In this document: piece after piece, positions 26,854 to 35,856 of the stretch | How positions within the stretch are numbered: position 1 is the stretch's first letter | Layout of the letters: the number at the start of each line of letters is the position of its first letter | Assembly: GCF_900128905.1 (NCBI RefSeq) | Contig: NZ_FQTV01000016.1 | Location: 1 to 64,000, forward strand | DNA from: Bacteroides luti | Lineage (GTDB): Bacteria; Bacteroidota; Bacteroidia; Bacteroidales; Bacteroidaceae | Length of the DNA: 64,000 nucleotides | Direction: 5' to 3' | Program-made: the position numbers and the translations under genes | Notes under the pieces: generated by a model | Databases searched by the model: none | What the model was told of the DNA's origin: nothing | Seen by the model: the letters and a program-made list of their open reading frames with translations, nothing else

Positions 26854-28164
26854 ATGATTGAAAAACTATTTAAACTGACAGAAAATAAAACTAACGTCAG
26901 AAAAGAAATCATTGCAGGATTAATCACGTTCCTGACAATGTCTTACATCTTAGCTGTTAATCCTAGTATTCTTAGTGCAACGGGGATGGACAAATCTGCC
27001 CTATTTACTACAACAGCCCTAGCCACTATTATAGGTACGCTTTTAATGGCCTTTTTACCAAACCTGCCTATTGCACAGGCACCAGGTATGGGACTAAACA
27101 ATTTCTTTGCTTTCTCAGTAGTGCTAACTATGGGATACAGCTGGCAAATGGCTCTTACTGCTGTATTTATTGAAGGTTTGATTTTCATTCTTCTTACATT
27201 CTTCAATGTACGTGAGTTGATTGTGAAGAGTATTCCTCAAACATTAAAAGAGGCTATCCCCGTTGGTATCGGACTTTTCATTACTTTAATTGGTATGAAA
27301 AATGCCGGAATAATTGTTGGGAATCCTAATACTCTTGTCTGTATGGGAGATTTAGCTAACCACAATGTTTGGATTGCAATGATAGGCCTTATTGTTACCG
27401 GTGCTTTATTCGCTATGAACGTTCATGGTTCTATCTTAATTGGTATCGTTATAGCAACAGTTTGTGGAATATTCTTCGGAGAAGTTCACACACCAGAAGC
27501 AGGTATTTTCTCACTACCTCCTTCTATTGAGCCTATCTTCTTTAAGTTCGATTGGAATCATATATTCACTTTTGATATGCTCGTGGTAGTATTCACGTTC
27601 TTATTCGTTAACTTATTCGACACAGTAGGAACTTTGATTGGAGTAGCATCAAAAGCTGGATTTATTGATGAAAAAGGAAACTTTCCACAAGTTAAGAAAG
27701 CTCTTTTTGCTGATGCTTTAGCAACAACATTTGGTTCAATCTTAGGAACAAGTACTGTAACTTCTTATGTAGAAAGCTGCGCAGGTGTTGCTTCAGGTGG
27801 TAGAACTGGTTTAACAGCAGTAAGTACAGCATTTATGTTCGTTATTGCATTGTTCCTGTCACCACTATTCCTTATGGTACCGGCTTCAGCAACTGCTCCC
27901 GCTCTTATCATCGTTGGTTTATTCATGATTTCTTCAATCATCAAAATAAACTTCAACGACATGACTGAATCTTTACCTGCATTCCTTACAATTGTAATGA
28001 TGCCATTCTGCTACAGTATCGCTCAAGGTATTGTATTCGGATTCCTAAGCTATACTTTCTTAAAAGTATGTACAGGACAAGGTAAAAAGGTTTCGGTTGC
28101 TGTTTATGTAATCGCTTTACTATTCCTAACAAAGATGGTTATTGATGCTTTGCATTTAGTATAA
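26854..28164 (+). CDS. AzgA-type adenine/guanine/hypoxanthine permease
   Basis: A 436-residue inner-membrane NCS2 protein of the AzgA/GhxP/PbuG branch. The conserved N-terminal KEIIAGLITFLTMSYILAVNP, the APGMGLNNFFAF block near 79-90, ETVGT-like FDTVGTLIGVASKAG near 253, and SVTSYVES-like TVTSYVESCAGV near 305 all match. It has about 12-14 hydrophobic segments. It should take up adenine, guanine or hypoxanthine by proton symport. It sits with the Tsx-like channel gene, and shares the purine theme with the permease-xpt operon 5 kb upstream. Confidence 0.9.
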   Translation: MIEKLFKLTENKTNVRKEIIAGLITFLTMSYILAVNPSILSATGMDKSALFTTTALATIIGTLLMAFLPNLPIAQAPGMGLNNFFAFSVVLTMGYSWQMALTAVFIEGLIFILLTFFNVRELIVKSIPQTLKEAIPVGIGLFITLIGMKNAGIIVGNPNTLVCMGDLANHNVWIAMIGLIVTGALFAMNVHGSILIGIVIATVCGIFFGEVHTPEAGIFSLPPSIEPIFFKFDWNHIFTFDMLVVVFTFLFVNLFDTVGTLIGVASKAGFIDEKGNFPQVKKALFADALATTFGSILGTSTVTSYVESCAGVASGGRTGLTAVSTAFMFVIALFLSPLFLMVPASATAPALIIVGLFMISSIIKINFNDMTESLPAFLTIVMMPFCYSIAQGIVFGFLSYTFLKVCTGQGKKVSVAVYVIALLFLTKMVIDALHLV

Positions 28165-28186
28165 AGATTTGCATTAAATCAGATAA

Positions 28187-28230
28187 TATAATAAAGGCTG
28201 CCGAATAATTATTCGGCAGCCTTTATTATA
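28187..28230. terminator. 44-bp perfect palindrome, bidirectional terminator
   Basis: The two 22-bp halves (28187-28208 and 28209-28230) are exact reverse complements; the core pairs AAAGGCTGCCGAATAA with TTATTCGGCAGCCTTT. It has A runs before and T runs after on both strands. It lies between the convergent permease gene and prfC and can end both transcripts. Confidence 0.9.
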
Positions 28231-28251
28231 TTATCCTATATTATTCCTCGA

Positions 28252-29820
28252 TTAAAACTCACTAGTGAAATGGAACTTAATACTCTTAAAGTCCATTTGC
28301 GCCATCTGAAGTACATAGTTACTATCGGCAAGGAAAACATCTCTACCTTCTCGATCCTTAGCCATGAACTGATATTTACGTTTCTTGAAAGCTTCTAGTT
28401 CTTCTTTGTTATCGCTTTCTACCCAGCAAGCTTTATAAAGGCTCAACGGTTCCCAACGGCAAGCTGCATTGTATTCGTTGAGTAAACGGTATTGTATTAC
28501 TTCGAACTGCAACTGCCCTACCGTACCAATAATTTTACGACCATTGAACTGGTTAACGAACAACTGAGCAACACCTTCATCCATTAACTGATCAACACCC
28601 TTATTGAGCTGCTTCGTTTTCATTGGATCAGCATTCTCGATGTATTTAAACATTTCCGGAGAGAAGCTAGGCAAGCCTTTGAAGTGTAGCTCTTCACCCT
28701 CTGTTAAAGTATCACCGATTTTAAAGTTACCTGTATCTGGCAAACCGATAATATCGCCAGGATAAGCCTCATCAATTGTACTTTTCTTCTGAGCCATGAA
28801 TTGTGTTGGCGAAGAGAAGCGCATGGTTTTTCCGTGACGGATATGTTTATAAGGTGCGTTGCGCACAAACTTACCTGAGCATACTTTACAGAAAGCCACA
28901 CAAGAACGGTGGTTAGGATCAATATTAGCTGTAATCTTAAAGATAAAACCTGTGAACTTTTCTTCTTCGGGTTCTACTGTTCTCTCTTCAGCTTTTACCG
29001 GACGAGGGGATGGGGCAATTTCCACAAAGCAATCGAGCAATTCCTGCACCCCGAAATTATTAAGGGCAGAACCAAAAAAGACAGGAGCTATCTCAGCACT
29101 CAGATATTCGTTGATATCAAATTCCGGATATACTCCATCAATCAGTTCCAGGTCTGTGCGAAGTTTATCTGCGAGAGGTTTACCAATATTTTTATCCAAA
29201 TCTTCACTATCAATACTAACCTCTACCTTTTCTGTAACAACCTGCTTACTTGGTTGATAAAGATCAAGCTTTTGTTCGTATATATTATAAACGCCTTTAA
29301 AACGAGCACCTTGTTCAATAGGCCAGCTTAATGGGCGAACTCTGATTTGTAATTCAGATTCTATTTCATCCAGCAAATCAAAAGGATCGCGTCCTTCACG
29401 GTCCATCTTATTTATAAACACAATTACCGGAGTGTTTCTCATTCGGCAGACTTCCATCAATTTACGAGTCTGCGCCTCAACACCCTTTGCACCGTCAACA
29501 ACAATAATTACACTATCTACAGCAGTCAGCGTACGGAATGTATCTTCTGCAAAATCCTGGTGACCCGGAGTATCAAGAATATTCACTTTATAGTCGCGGT
29601 AATCAAACTCCATCACAGAAGTCGTTACAGAGATACCACGTTGTTTTTCAATCTCCATCCAGTCGGAAGTTGCCGTTTTCTTAATCTTATTAGACTTCAC
29701 AGCCCCGGCAACCTGAATTTGCCCTCCAAACAGAAGAAGCTTTTCCGTTAATGTAGTTTTACCCGCATCCGGGTGAGAGATAATAGCGAAAGTACGCCTT
29801 CTTTTTATTTCGTCAAGCAT
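28252..29820 (-). CDS. prfC: Peptide chain release factor 3
   Basis: A 522-residue translational GTPase, the normal RF3 length. GTPase motifs are [15 protein letters not shown] (G1), the switch region [23 protein letters not shown] (G3) and [18 protein letters not shown] (G4). The middle and C-terminal beta-barrel and alpha/beta domains show [17 protein letters not shown] and [13 protein letters not shown]3 recycles RF1 and RF2 after peptide release. It is the last gene of a four-gene minus-strand run, 8 bp after rfbD, so it may be co-transcribed with sugar-nucleotide and membrane genes despite the unrelated role. Confidence 0.96.
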   Translation of the reverse strand: MLDEIKRRRTFAIISHPDAGKTTLTEKLLLFGGQIQVAGAVKSNKIKKTATSDWMEIEKQRGISVTTSVMEFDYRDYKVNILDTPGHQDFAEDTFRTLTAVDSVIIVVDGAKGVEAQTRKLMEVCRMRNTPVIVFINKMDREGRDPFDLLDEIESELQIRVRPLSWPIEQGARFKGVYNIYEQKLDLYQPSKQVVTEKVEVSIDSEDLDKNIGKPLADKLRTDLELIDGVYPEFDINEYLSAEIAPVFFGSALNNFGVQELLDCFVEIAPSPRPVKAEERTVEPEEEKFTGFIFKITANIDPNHRSCVAFCKVCSGKFVRNAPYKHIRHGKTMRFSSPTQFMAQKKSTIDEAYPGDIIGLPDTGNFKIGDTLTEGEELHFKGLPSFSPEMFKYIENADPMKTKQLNKGVDQLMDEGVAQLFVNQFNGRKIIGTVGQLQFEVIQYRLLNEYNAACRWEPLSLYKACWVESDNKEELEAFKKRKYQFMAKDREGRDVFLADSNYVLQMAQMDFKSIKFHFTSEF

Positions 29821-29828
29821 ATATTGGT

Positions 29829-30683
29829 TTAATTAATATCATTTATGCACTCTTGTAAGCTCACCTCCCAGTGAGGGATTTCAATATCAAAAGTCTTTTT
29901 TATTTTTGTTTTATCTAATACAGAATAATGAGGGCGTGCCGCTTTTGCAGGATAATCGGCAGTGTGAAGAGGACTCACTTTGCATGTATTGATTCCGGCT
30001 ATACGATGAATGGCAAGTGTAAAATCGTACCATGAGCAAACCCCTTCATCGCTAAAGTGGTAAATACCCGGAACAATACCTTTATTAATTGCTGCATAAA
30101 TTGCTTTGGCAAGATCACGCGCATAAGTTGGCGTTCCTATCTGATCAAAAACAACCCCCAAAGATTCTCTCTCCTTGCCAAGACGGATCATTGTCTTTAC
30201 AAAGTTGTTTCCAAAGGTAGAGTAAAGCCAGGCAGTTCTTATCACAATTGCTTTTGAGCAATTACTCATAACATTCTGTTCGCCTTCCAGCTTTGTATTT
30301 CCATAAACAGAAGCTGGGCAAGTAGGTTCTTCTTCAGTATAAGGTATATGATTGGTTCCGTTAAAAACATAGTCTGTTGAAACCTGAATCATAGCAGCAC
30401 CTCTGCTTTCTGCAGCCTTAGCAAGATATCCAGGAGCAACAGCATTCAGCTTTCTGCATAAATCAGCATTATCTTCTGCTTTATCCACAGCTGTATATGC
30501 TGCACAATTCACAATTACATCGATTTGGTTTTCTGTAACAAACGTCTGTATAGCTTGTTCATCACAAATATCAAGTTCTTGTACGTCTGTAAAAAAATAG
30601 TTGTATTGATTGTTTTCCGAAGAAAGCAAACGCATTTCATTGCCTAATTGACCATTGGCACCGGTTATCAATATATTTTTCAT
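29829..30683 (-). CDS. rfbD: dTDP-4-dehydrorhamnose reductase
   Basis: A 284-residue short-chain dehydrogenase-like enzyme. [11 protein letters not shown] at 7-17 is the NAD(P)-binding loop, [14 protein letters not shown] is the family signature near 57-70, STDYVFNG is near 103, and YGNTKLEGE contains the catalytic Tyr-x3-Lys. It makes dTDP-L-rhamnose in the final step of the pathway for polysaccharide. The other rml genes are not in the window. It overlaps no neighbour but is spaced by 2 bp from the DUF4924-like gene and 8 bp from prfC. Confidence 0.93.
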   Translation of the reverse strand: MKNILITGANGQLGNEMRLLSSENNQYNYFFTDVQELDICDEQAIQTFVTENQIDVIVNCAAYTAVDKAEDNADLCRKLNAVAPGYLAKAAESRGAAMIQVSTDYVFNGTNHIPYTEEEPTCPASVYGNTKLEGEQNVMSNCSKAIVIRTAWLYSTFGNNFVKTMIRLGKERESLGVVFDQIGTPTYARDLAKAIYAAINKGIVPGIYHFSDEGVCSWYDFTLAIHRIAGINTCKVSPLHTADYPAKAARPHYSVLDKTKIKKTFDIEIPHWEVSLQECINDIN

Positions 30684-30685
30684 GA

Positions 30686-31234
30686 CTAATCGTCTAATTT
30701 TAAATCTCCGTTTCTATCCTTTTCATAGTAGTTTGACAATAACGAAAGGAACTTCGATATTGTTTCTATTGCTTTACTTGTTTCAGGAGTTATTTCTTTT
30801 TTTTGAAGCTTCAGTAACATAACGCCATATAACGCTTCAAAACAGGTTTCTATTTCAGACTCTTCTGTATTTTTATTCTTATTACGCAATTCCACTATAA
30901 AAGGCAAAGCCTTATAATAAGCTGCACCATAAAAAGGTTCTTTTGGAGAACGTAACAACTGTAAATGCAAATCTGTAAGTGAGATAATTACATTCTTATT
31001 TATCTGCAGATGCCCCCTTTCTATTACACCTTCAACGCGCATCATGCCTATTAAATCATCATACCATTGAGTCAACTTAGCTTTTTCTACTTCATCTATC
31101 TGGTATTGGCTTATAAAGCTTGATTTCAACTTATCAATATCACATCCGGCAGCGCGAATAATATCTTCGATTTGCCACATGTATATAAGGTATTCAGCAA
31201 TATTGGTTTGCTTAAGTTTTTGTGCAATAAACAT
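30686..31234 (-). CDS. DUF4924-like cytoplasmic protein
   Basis: 182 residues, all-helical in appearance, with no signal peptide. MFIAQKLKQTNIAEYLIYMWQIEDIIRAAG and the C-terminal FEALYGVMLLKLQKKEITPET stretch look like the Bacteroidales DUF4924 family, whose function is unknown. It is tightly packed between the LysE-type exporter gene (11 bp) and rfbD (2 bp), which argues for one transcript. No catalytic motif could be seen. Confidence 0.6.
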   Translation of the reverse strand: MFIAQKLKQTNIAEYLIYMWQIEDIIRAAGCDIDKLKSSFISQYQIDEVEKAKLTQWYDDLIGMMRVEGVIERGHLQINKNVIISLTDLHLQLLRSPKEPFYGAAYYKALPFIVELRNKNKNTEESEIETCFEALYGVMLLKLQKKEITPETSKAIETISKFLSLLSNYYEKDRNGDLKLDD

Positions 31235-31245
31235 ATTCTATTTAA

Positions 31246-31902
31246 TTAGTAAAGTGGTTTTCCAAAGAAAGTAAACATCAATCCAAGAACAGATAGCACC
31301 ATTACCACTACACCTATTGTACGGTTAATAACCCATATACCTCTTACATTGAATCTTGTACGCAATTTACTTACAATAAATGTTATTAAAAACCACCATG
31401 TAAACGCACCCAGAGCAATTGACAAATAACCAACTATCTTTTCATATAAATGTATTTGCGGTGCAATAAAGGTAAAGCGTGCAAAAAGACCTATAAACAG
31501 GAATATTATAAGTGGATTAGAGAGTGTTACCGCAAAAGCAGTAATAAAATTATGTAAATAAGTTCCCTTGGAAGGAGATGCCGGCCGTAATGAGTTAACC
31601 GGATTGCTTCTGAAGGTATATACTCCAAAGACAAAAAGCACTATACTACCCAGCAGTTGCAGATAAAACTGATTTGCTGAGATAAAGTCAAAGATAAAAC
31701 TCATCCCATAACCAGTTAATAATGCATAAGCAATATCACTTAATGACGCACCCAAACCGGTAACAAATCCATACCATCGCCCTTTATTCAGAGTACGTTG
31801 AATACACAGCACTCCAACGGGGCCTAGAGGAGCAGAGACCACTACTCCAATGATAAATCCTTTTATCAACAGATCTAATATCGTTACTTCTATAGCTAAC
31901 AT
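31246..31902 (-). CDS. LysE-family exporter
   Basis: A 218-residue inner-membrane protein with six hydrophobic segments. The conserved N-terminal block GFIIGVVVSAPLGPVGVLCIQRTLNKGRWYGFVTGLGASLSDIAYAL marks the LysE/RhtB family of amino-acid exporters, with the substrate unknown. FITAFAVTLSNPLIIFLFIGLFA is the family's second conserved block. It is the first gene of the prfC operon. A near-consensus -7 element (CATCTTTG on the minus strand, 31914-31907) lies only 5 bp upstream of the ATG, suggesting a near-leaderless message. Confidence 0.85.
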   Translation of the reverse strand: MLAIEVTILDLLIKGFIIGVVVSAPLGPVGVLCIQRTLNKGRWYGFVTGLGASLSDIAYALLTGYGMSFIFDFISANQFYLQLLGSIVLFVFGVYTFRSNPVNSLRPASPSKGTYLHNFITAFAVTLSNPLIIFLFIGLFARFTFIAPQIHLYEKIVGYLSIALGAFTWWFLITFIVSKLRTRFNVRGIWVINRTIGVVVMVLSVLGLMFTFFGKPLY

Positions 31903-32009
31903 TTTGCAAAGATGGCACTTTTTTGCGAAATTTGAAGCATTCTATTCACGTTTTTTGCCTTATCTCACTTTGGTTTAGCTTTTTTAGCAATCATTTTGCA
32001 CAAGCAAAA

Positions 32010-32038
32010 AACCGGCTAAATAAATTATTTAACCGGTT
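32010..32038 (-). terminator. Terminator after the DUF5723-like gene
   Basis: AACCGGTTAAATAA pairs with TTATTTAGCCGGTT (minus strand), with one G-U pair, followed by TTTTTTG. It lies 23 bp past the stop at 32062 and is a good Rho-independent signal. Confidence 0.8.
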
Positions 32039-32061
32039 CTAGAAAAGAGTCTGCAAATTAC

Positions 32062-33459
32062 CTAGTTTCTACAACGCCCGAACGTAATATTAAATCCAAA
32101 ACAAATGTTTGTATTAAAGTTATTGGTTGGAATGTATTGAGGGGTAACATTTGTTATCATTCGGTCGGACCCAACAAAGAATGTAAATCCTTTGGGATGT
32201 ATATTCAGCATCCAGCCAAGATTGGGACCAAAAGTTGAATAAGAATAGTTAACCGAAGCATCCAGCCACCTTGCCGGCCTGATATTTAATGACGCCATAG
32301 CCTGACTCCAGGTATAAGGTTTATTAATATGAGTTGTTGCTAATGCTCCTAACGACATTTTATCATTAAAGAACAAGTATTCGGCTCCAAAGTTTACAGT
32401 AGAAGCAAGAGTTGTTGTGCGGTTTACTTTTCCTTCATCATAAAACTTAGTCATATCTTCCAAATCGTCTTTCATGTTTTCGAATTGTTCATCAACGCTA
32501 TTAGGATCTCCTTCTTCAGGGTCTACTGCAATGTTATTAAAGCCATCAAAAGTAAAAGGCTCATTATTACGGGTTGCACCCTTAAGACTATTTTTCCAAT
32601 TGATAAATCCAAGATCGAGTACAGAAGCAGACAATATAAAATTATCGCCAATTCTATAAGTCACTCCTAAATCAATACCAGCTCCATAACCTGCAGGGCC
32701 TGCTTTATCAACATCATACCCACTAATTTCGCCGGGATTCTCGACTTTTGTTTTATAATAGCCTCCTCCAACAGCAGTATTTATTGTTCCATTAGCCATT
32801 GCCTGCCATTTATCGCCAGTGAGTTCAACATCCATCTGATCTATTTTAGTATCAACATTGGCACCACCAACCAGGAATTTCAATTTAGCACCAATGGTTA
32901 ACCGGTCATTAATCTCATGTGCATGCCCCAAAGCCAGTTCAACATAATTATTTGAATTAGCAGCAAAGTTTTTAATGTGATAAACCTCCTGATCCATACC
33001 TGTCTTCATAAAATTGAATAGTTCGTATGGCAAGTTCACCGAGGTATTAGATTTTACTCCAAGTTCAATGGTATTAAATCCGCCACATCCATAGAATCCG
33101 GCAGAAAGGATTGTTAGTCCAAAACTTGTATTTATCTGGTTGTTTGTCTTTAAGTTGCCAAGAAATTCTTCCCGGGAGACAGACGAACTCATAAAAGTAG
33201 TCAGATCGTGTTTGCTTTCCGGATCATTGTATTTATAGATAAAATCAGTAAGTCCAACGTTACTACTAGTCCCCACATTTACATTTCCAAGTAATGGTAT
33301 ACTGATGTAGTTTCTCTGCCCCATAAAAGCAGGATTCAACTGATGGCGAAAAGTTGCCCCTTCGAGGAAATAAGAAGAATTCAATGTTTGTGCCAGAATA
33401 TTTGTTGATGCTCCTCCAGCAAAAAGGAACAATATAATGATTTGTAAACGCAATTTCAT
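32062..33459 (-). CDS. DUF5723-like outer-membrane beta-barrel protein
   Basis: A 465-residue protein with a signal peptide ending near NILAQ (24). SYFLEGATFRHQLNPAFMGQRNYISIPLLGNVNVGTSSN at the mature start is typical of the Bacteroidales DUF5723 family. Many alternating strands with Gly/Tyr turns follow, such as LALGHAHEINDRLTIGAKLKFL and GAGIDLGVTYRIGDNFILSAS, as in FadL/PorP-type barrels. The function is unknown. It follows a large lipoprotein gene by 31 bp; the pair was probably acquired and kept as one unit. It could be a surface or envelope assembly pair. Confidence 0.65.
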   Translation of the reverse strand: MKLRLQIIILFLFAGGASTNILAQTLNSSYFLEGATFRHQLNPAFMGQRNYISIPLLGNVNVGTSSNVGLTDFIYKYNDPESKHDLTTFMSSSVSREEFLGNLKTNNQINTSFGLTILSAGFYGCGGFNTIELGVKSNTSVNLPYELFNFMKTGMDQEVYHIKNFAANSNNYVELALGHAHEINDRLTIGAKLKFLVGGANVDTKIDQMDVELTGDKWQAMANGTINTAVGGGYYKTKVENPGEISGYDVDKAGPAGYGAGIDLGVTYRIGDNFILSASVLDLGFINWKNSLKGATRNNEPFTFDGFNNIAVDPEEGDPNSVDEQFENMKDDLEDMTKFYDEGKVNRTTTLASTVNFGAEYLFFNDKMSLGALATTHINKPYTWSQAMASLNIRPARWLDASVNYSYSTFGPNLGWMLNIHPKGFTFFVGSDRMITNVTPQYIPTNNFNTNICFGFNITFGRCRN

Positions 33460-33490
33460 ATCTTTTTGTTTTATTTCGGTAGCAGGTTAG

Positions 33491-35227
33491 TTAATCATTT
33501 AAATCGTAATCCATTCCACTTGCTGCTTTAGCTTTGATATTCTTCAGGCGGATGTATTGATCTTCTTTCAATGGCATGCCATTTACTGTTTCTGTAGATT
33601 TAGCCGTTACTTTCAGCAACAAACCATCCAGATTCTTAATAGCTCCATCCGTTGTTTCCGTCAGTTCAATAGTTATCGGAGACTCCTGAGCCCCACCATT
33701 TGCAGCACACGATTTAATATCACCTGTAATCTTTACTGAGACACCTGGCAATGCTCCCGCATTTTTATTAATTCCTACCGTAGTAGCATTTAGTTGCAGA
33801 GCCAATGGTATAGTGTTTTCTACTGTAGCTGTTACAGTTAATGACTTTACATTCAAATCTTTGATGTCATCATTAAAGCCGTCAATCGAATCATTATACA
33901 CGATTGACAACCCAGATCCAAATTTAAACGGAACTTCCACACTATAATTCATGCCTACACTATAGCTTTTGCCTAACTGTATTCTGTGCGATGTACTTTG
34001 ATCGGCCCGGGCATTCATTACAAACCGGATATGATTAGGAATTGTCTCTATCAAATCGTTTAAATTTGCAATTTTATAGTTTTTGCTGCCAACAGGACCA
34101 CCCACTCCTGTTCTGGATAAACAAATAACTGTTTTAGCATTGGCATCAATGGTTATAGGATTACTGGTTGTACCCTCAACTGCTACTTCACTTAACTCAG
34201 TTCCATCTCTATATCCTTTCAAAAGACCTGAGATAATTACTGGAATATCGGTACTATTTGTTACAGTGAGATTAATCATAGGATTTACAACATCCATTTT
34301 CACTTCTTTATCTTCCAGAAATTCCGGAATTTCAAAAGATACCGGATCTGCATTTATACTAATGGAAGGATCTATAATTCCTTCAATTTCGGAGATTGTT
34401 GCGGGACTAATCTGAACAGAAGTAGCAAGTGACACATTTCCTTTTAACTGAGAGTAATCAACATTTGAAAGAGCTATACCACCGGAAAGAGTTATATTTT
34501 TAACAACATCCAGTATCTTATTATTTATAGTAGATGCTCCACCATTTTCATTTGAGAAATCGAAAGAAGTAATATAAATATCTTTAGAGAATTCTGAAGA
34601 TGTAGTTTCATTCAAAACTAATTCATGGCTTGAATTTAGCTGTGAAGAAACCAAATAATCTGGAAACTTTAGTTTCAGACTATTGAGATTTACCAATGTC
34701 CCGGAAGGAATTCCTGAGAATGCATATTTTATAGTAGCTTTTACCGGTGAAGCAGAAGGAAATATCACTTTCTTTATTGAAGAAACCTCAGAAGGAATGC
34801 TACGATGTACAAGTTCGAAAGTAGAAGAAGTAGTAGGTACGGCAAAGTCTACACTACCAATGGTAGATGCTCTTCCTGCTAATCCTGCAGTTCCAAAGTC
34901 AATCAAAGGCAAAGTAATTGGACTTATACTAATTGGAGAAACACTGTTTATCTTTATTTCAACCGGATCAACCGTCCCCTCTTTATACAATGAGTACTCA
35001 CCTCCATTAAGATGTATAACATCAGACTCATCTGCTTTTATTATTTTACTCAGTTTAATATAGTCTGTGCTACCAATAGGCATTGCAAGCGCATTCCCTC
35101 CTACATGAATTTTTAAATCAATATCTTTACTTAAGTCATAAGTATTGTCTATGCACGATGTAGATAAAAAAGAAAAAAACAAAGAACTTGCGAAAATAAC
35201 TTTCAAATAGTTTTTAGTTACAGGCAT
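33491..35227 (-). CDS. Large predicted surface lipoprotein of unknown function
   Basis: 578 residues with a type II signal peptide and a lipobox LSTSC at Cys25. The mature chain is Ser/Thr/Asn/Asp-rich, beta-rich and lacks Cys after the lipobox apart from a few scattered residues. Repeated motifs such as SISPITLPLIDFG, NGGASTINNKILDVV and KITGDIKSCAANGG suggest several beta-sandwich modules. No enzyme motif is visible. It is the first gene of a pair with the DUF5723-like barrel. TATGTTTG on the minus strand (35282-35275) is an exact -7 match 47 bp upstream. Confidence 0.65.
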   Translation of the reverse strand: MPVTKNYLKVIFASSLFFSFLSTSCIDNTYDLSKDIDLKIHVGGNALAMPIGSTDYIKLSKIIKADESDVIHLNGGEYSLYKEGTVDPVEIKINSVSPISISPITLPLIDFGTAGLAGRASTIGSVDFAVPTTSSTFELVHRSIPSEVSSIKKVIFPSASPVKATIKYAFSGIPSGTLVNLNSLKLKFPDYLVSSQLNSSHELVLNETTSSEFSKDIYITSFDFSNENGGASTINNKILDVVKNITLSGGIALSNVDYSQLKGNVSLATSVQISPATISEIEGIIDPSISINADPVSFEIPEFLEDKEVKMDVVNPMINLTVTNSTDIPVIISGLLKGYRDGTELSEVAVEGTTSNPITIDANAKTVICLSRTGVGGPVGSKNYKIANLNDLIETIPNHIRFVMNARADQSTSHRIQLGKSYSVGMNYSVEVPFKFGSGLSIVYNDSIDGFNDDIKDLNVKSLTVTATVENTIPLALQLNATTVGINKNAGALPGVSVKITGDIKSCAANGGAQESPITIELTETTDGAIKNLDGLLLKVTAKSTETVNGMPLKEDQYIRLKNIKAKAASGMDYDLND

Positions 35228-35274
35228 TATGTGATAATTTAATTCTTAAAAAGACTCTTTAACATTTTCTTGCG

Positions 35275-35282
35275 CAAACATA
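35275..35282 (-). promoter_or_regulatory. -7 element for the lipoprotein/DUF5723 pair
   Basis: TATGTTTG on the minus strand fits TAnnTTTG. No convincing -33 TTG is found 19-21 bp upstream. The predicted leader is about 40 nt. Confidence 0.5.
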
Positions 35283-35630
35283 ATGCTTTTTTTAGAAATA
35301 TAAATCATTCATTTTTTCATTATTTTATCAGACTAAAAGTTTATTACCGCATTTATCTAAAGAAACAAAGAATAATAGTAATTAAAAACTCCGTCTTAAA
35401 AGATATAGAGATTCAAATCATCAAATAAAGTGTAGGTTAAGCAATTTTACTTATTAATAAATCTTATATTTTAAAAGTTTTAGGAATAGCTGCTTTTTAA
35501 TATAAAAACAATCGGCGGTTTATTCAAAAATTCAAAAAACAAAGCCTGTCTTAGCCAAATTAAAGCTATAAGTATAAAGTAGAATTCATTCACCAAACAT
35601 TTTATATTTATATTAGAATAAATTTTATTT
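35283..35630. other. AT-rich intergenic stretch with no gene
   Basis: Part of the 629-bp gap between the lipoprotein gene and purL. No credible reading frame, RNA fold or repeat could be seen here. The phased dyad array begins immediately to its right at 35631. Confidence 0.55.
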
Positions 35631-35711
35631 TGATATACATCTAAGCCATCTTTTGATGTACATCAAACACATATTATGATGTACATCATAATATTACTTT
35701 GATATACATCA
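35631..35711. repeat. Phased array of four TGATrTACATC dyads, 23-bp period
   Basis: Cores begin at 35631 (TGATATACATCT), 35654 (TGATGTACATCA), 35677 (TGATGTACATCA) and 35700 (TGATATACATCA), each exactly 23 bp apart. The second extends to a 16-bp perfect palindrome (35652-35667) and the third to a 24-bp one (35671-35694). The 11-bp spacers differ in sequence. The array ends 146 bp before the purL ATG. The likely role is a multi-site operator; no known regulator site is recognised. Confidence 0.85.
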
Positions 35712-35788
35712 TAATTAAAAAATAACTATATGAATAGTATAACTCGCAAATAATAAACACATTTCTTTCACAGCCCGAGGGTTTTGCG

Positions 35789-35796
35789 TAACTTTG
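35789..35796 (+). promoter_or_regulatory. -7 element of the purL promoter
   Basis: TAACTTTG matches TAnnTTTG. The leader to the ATG at 35857 would be about 55 nt. No clear -33 TTG at 19-20 bp. It lies 78 bp downstream of the phased dyad array. Confidence 0.6.
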
Positions 35797-35856
35797 CATG
35801 CAAAATAGAAAATAATTCATCCAGAATTATAATAACCCATATATACTTAAAGTGAT

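Noticed and set aside
28859..29331. Two plus-strand frames of 132 and 140 residues within prfC
   Set aside because: Antisense to the conserved RF3 GTPase; no signal or domain pattern.
35631..35711. CRISPR-like array
   Set aside because: Cores are 12 bp and palindromic with 11-bp gaps; CRISPR repeats and spacers are each much longer, and there are no cas genes.
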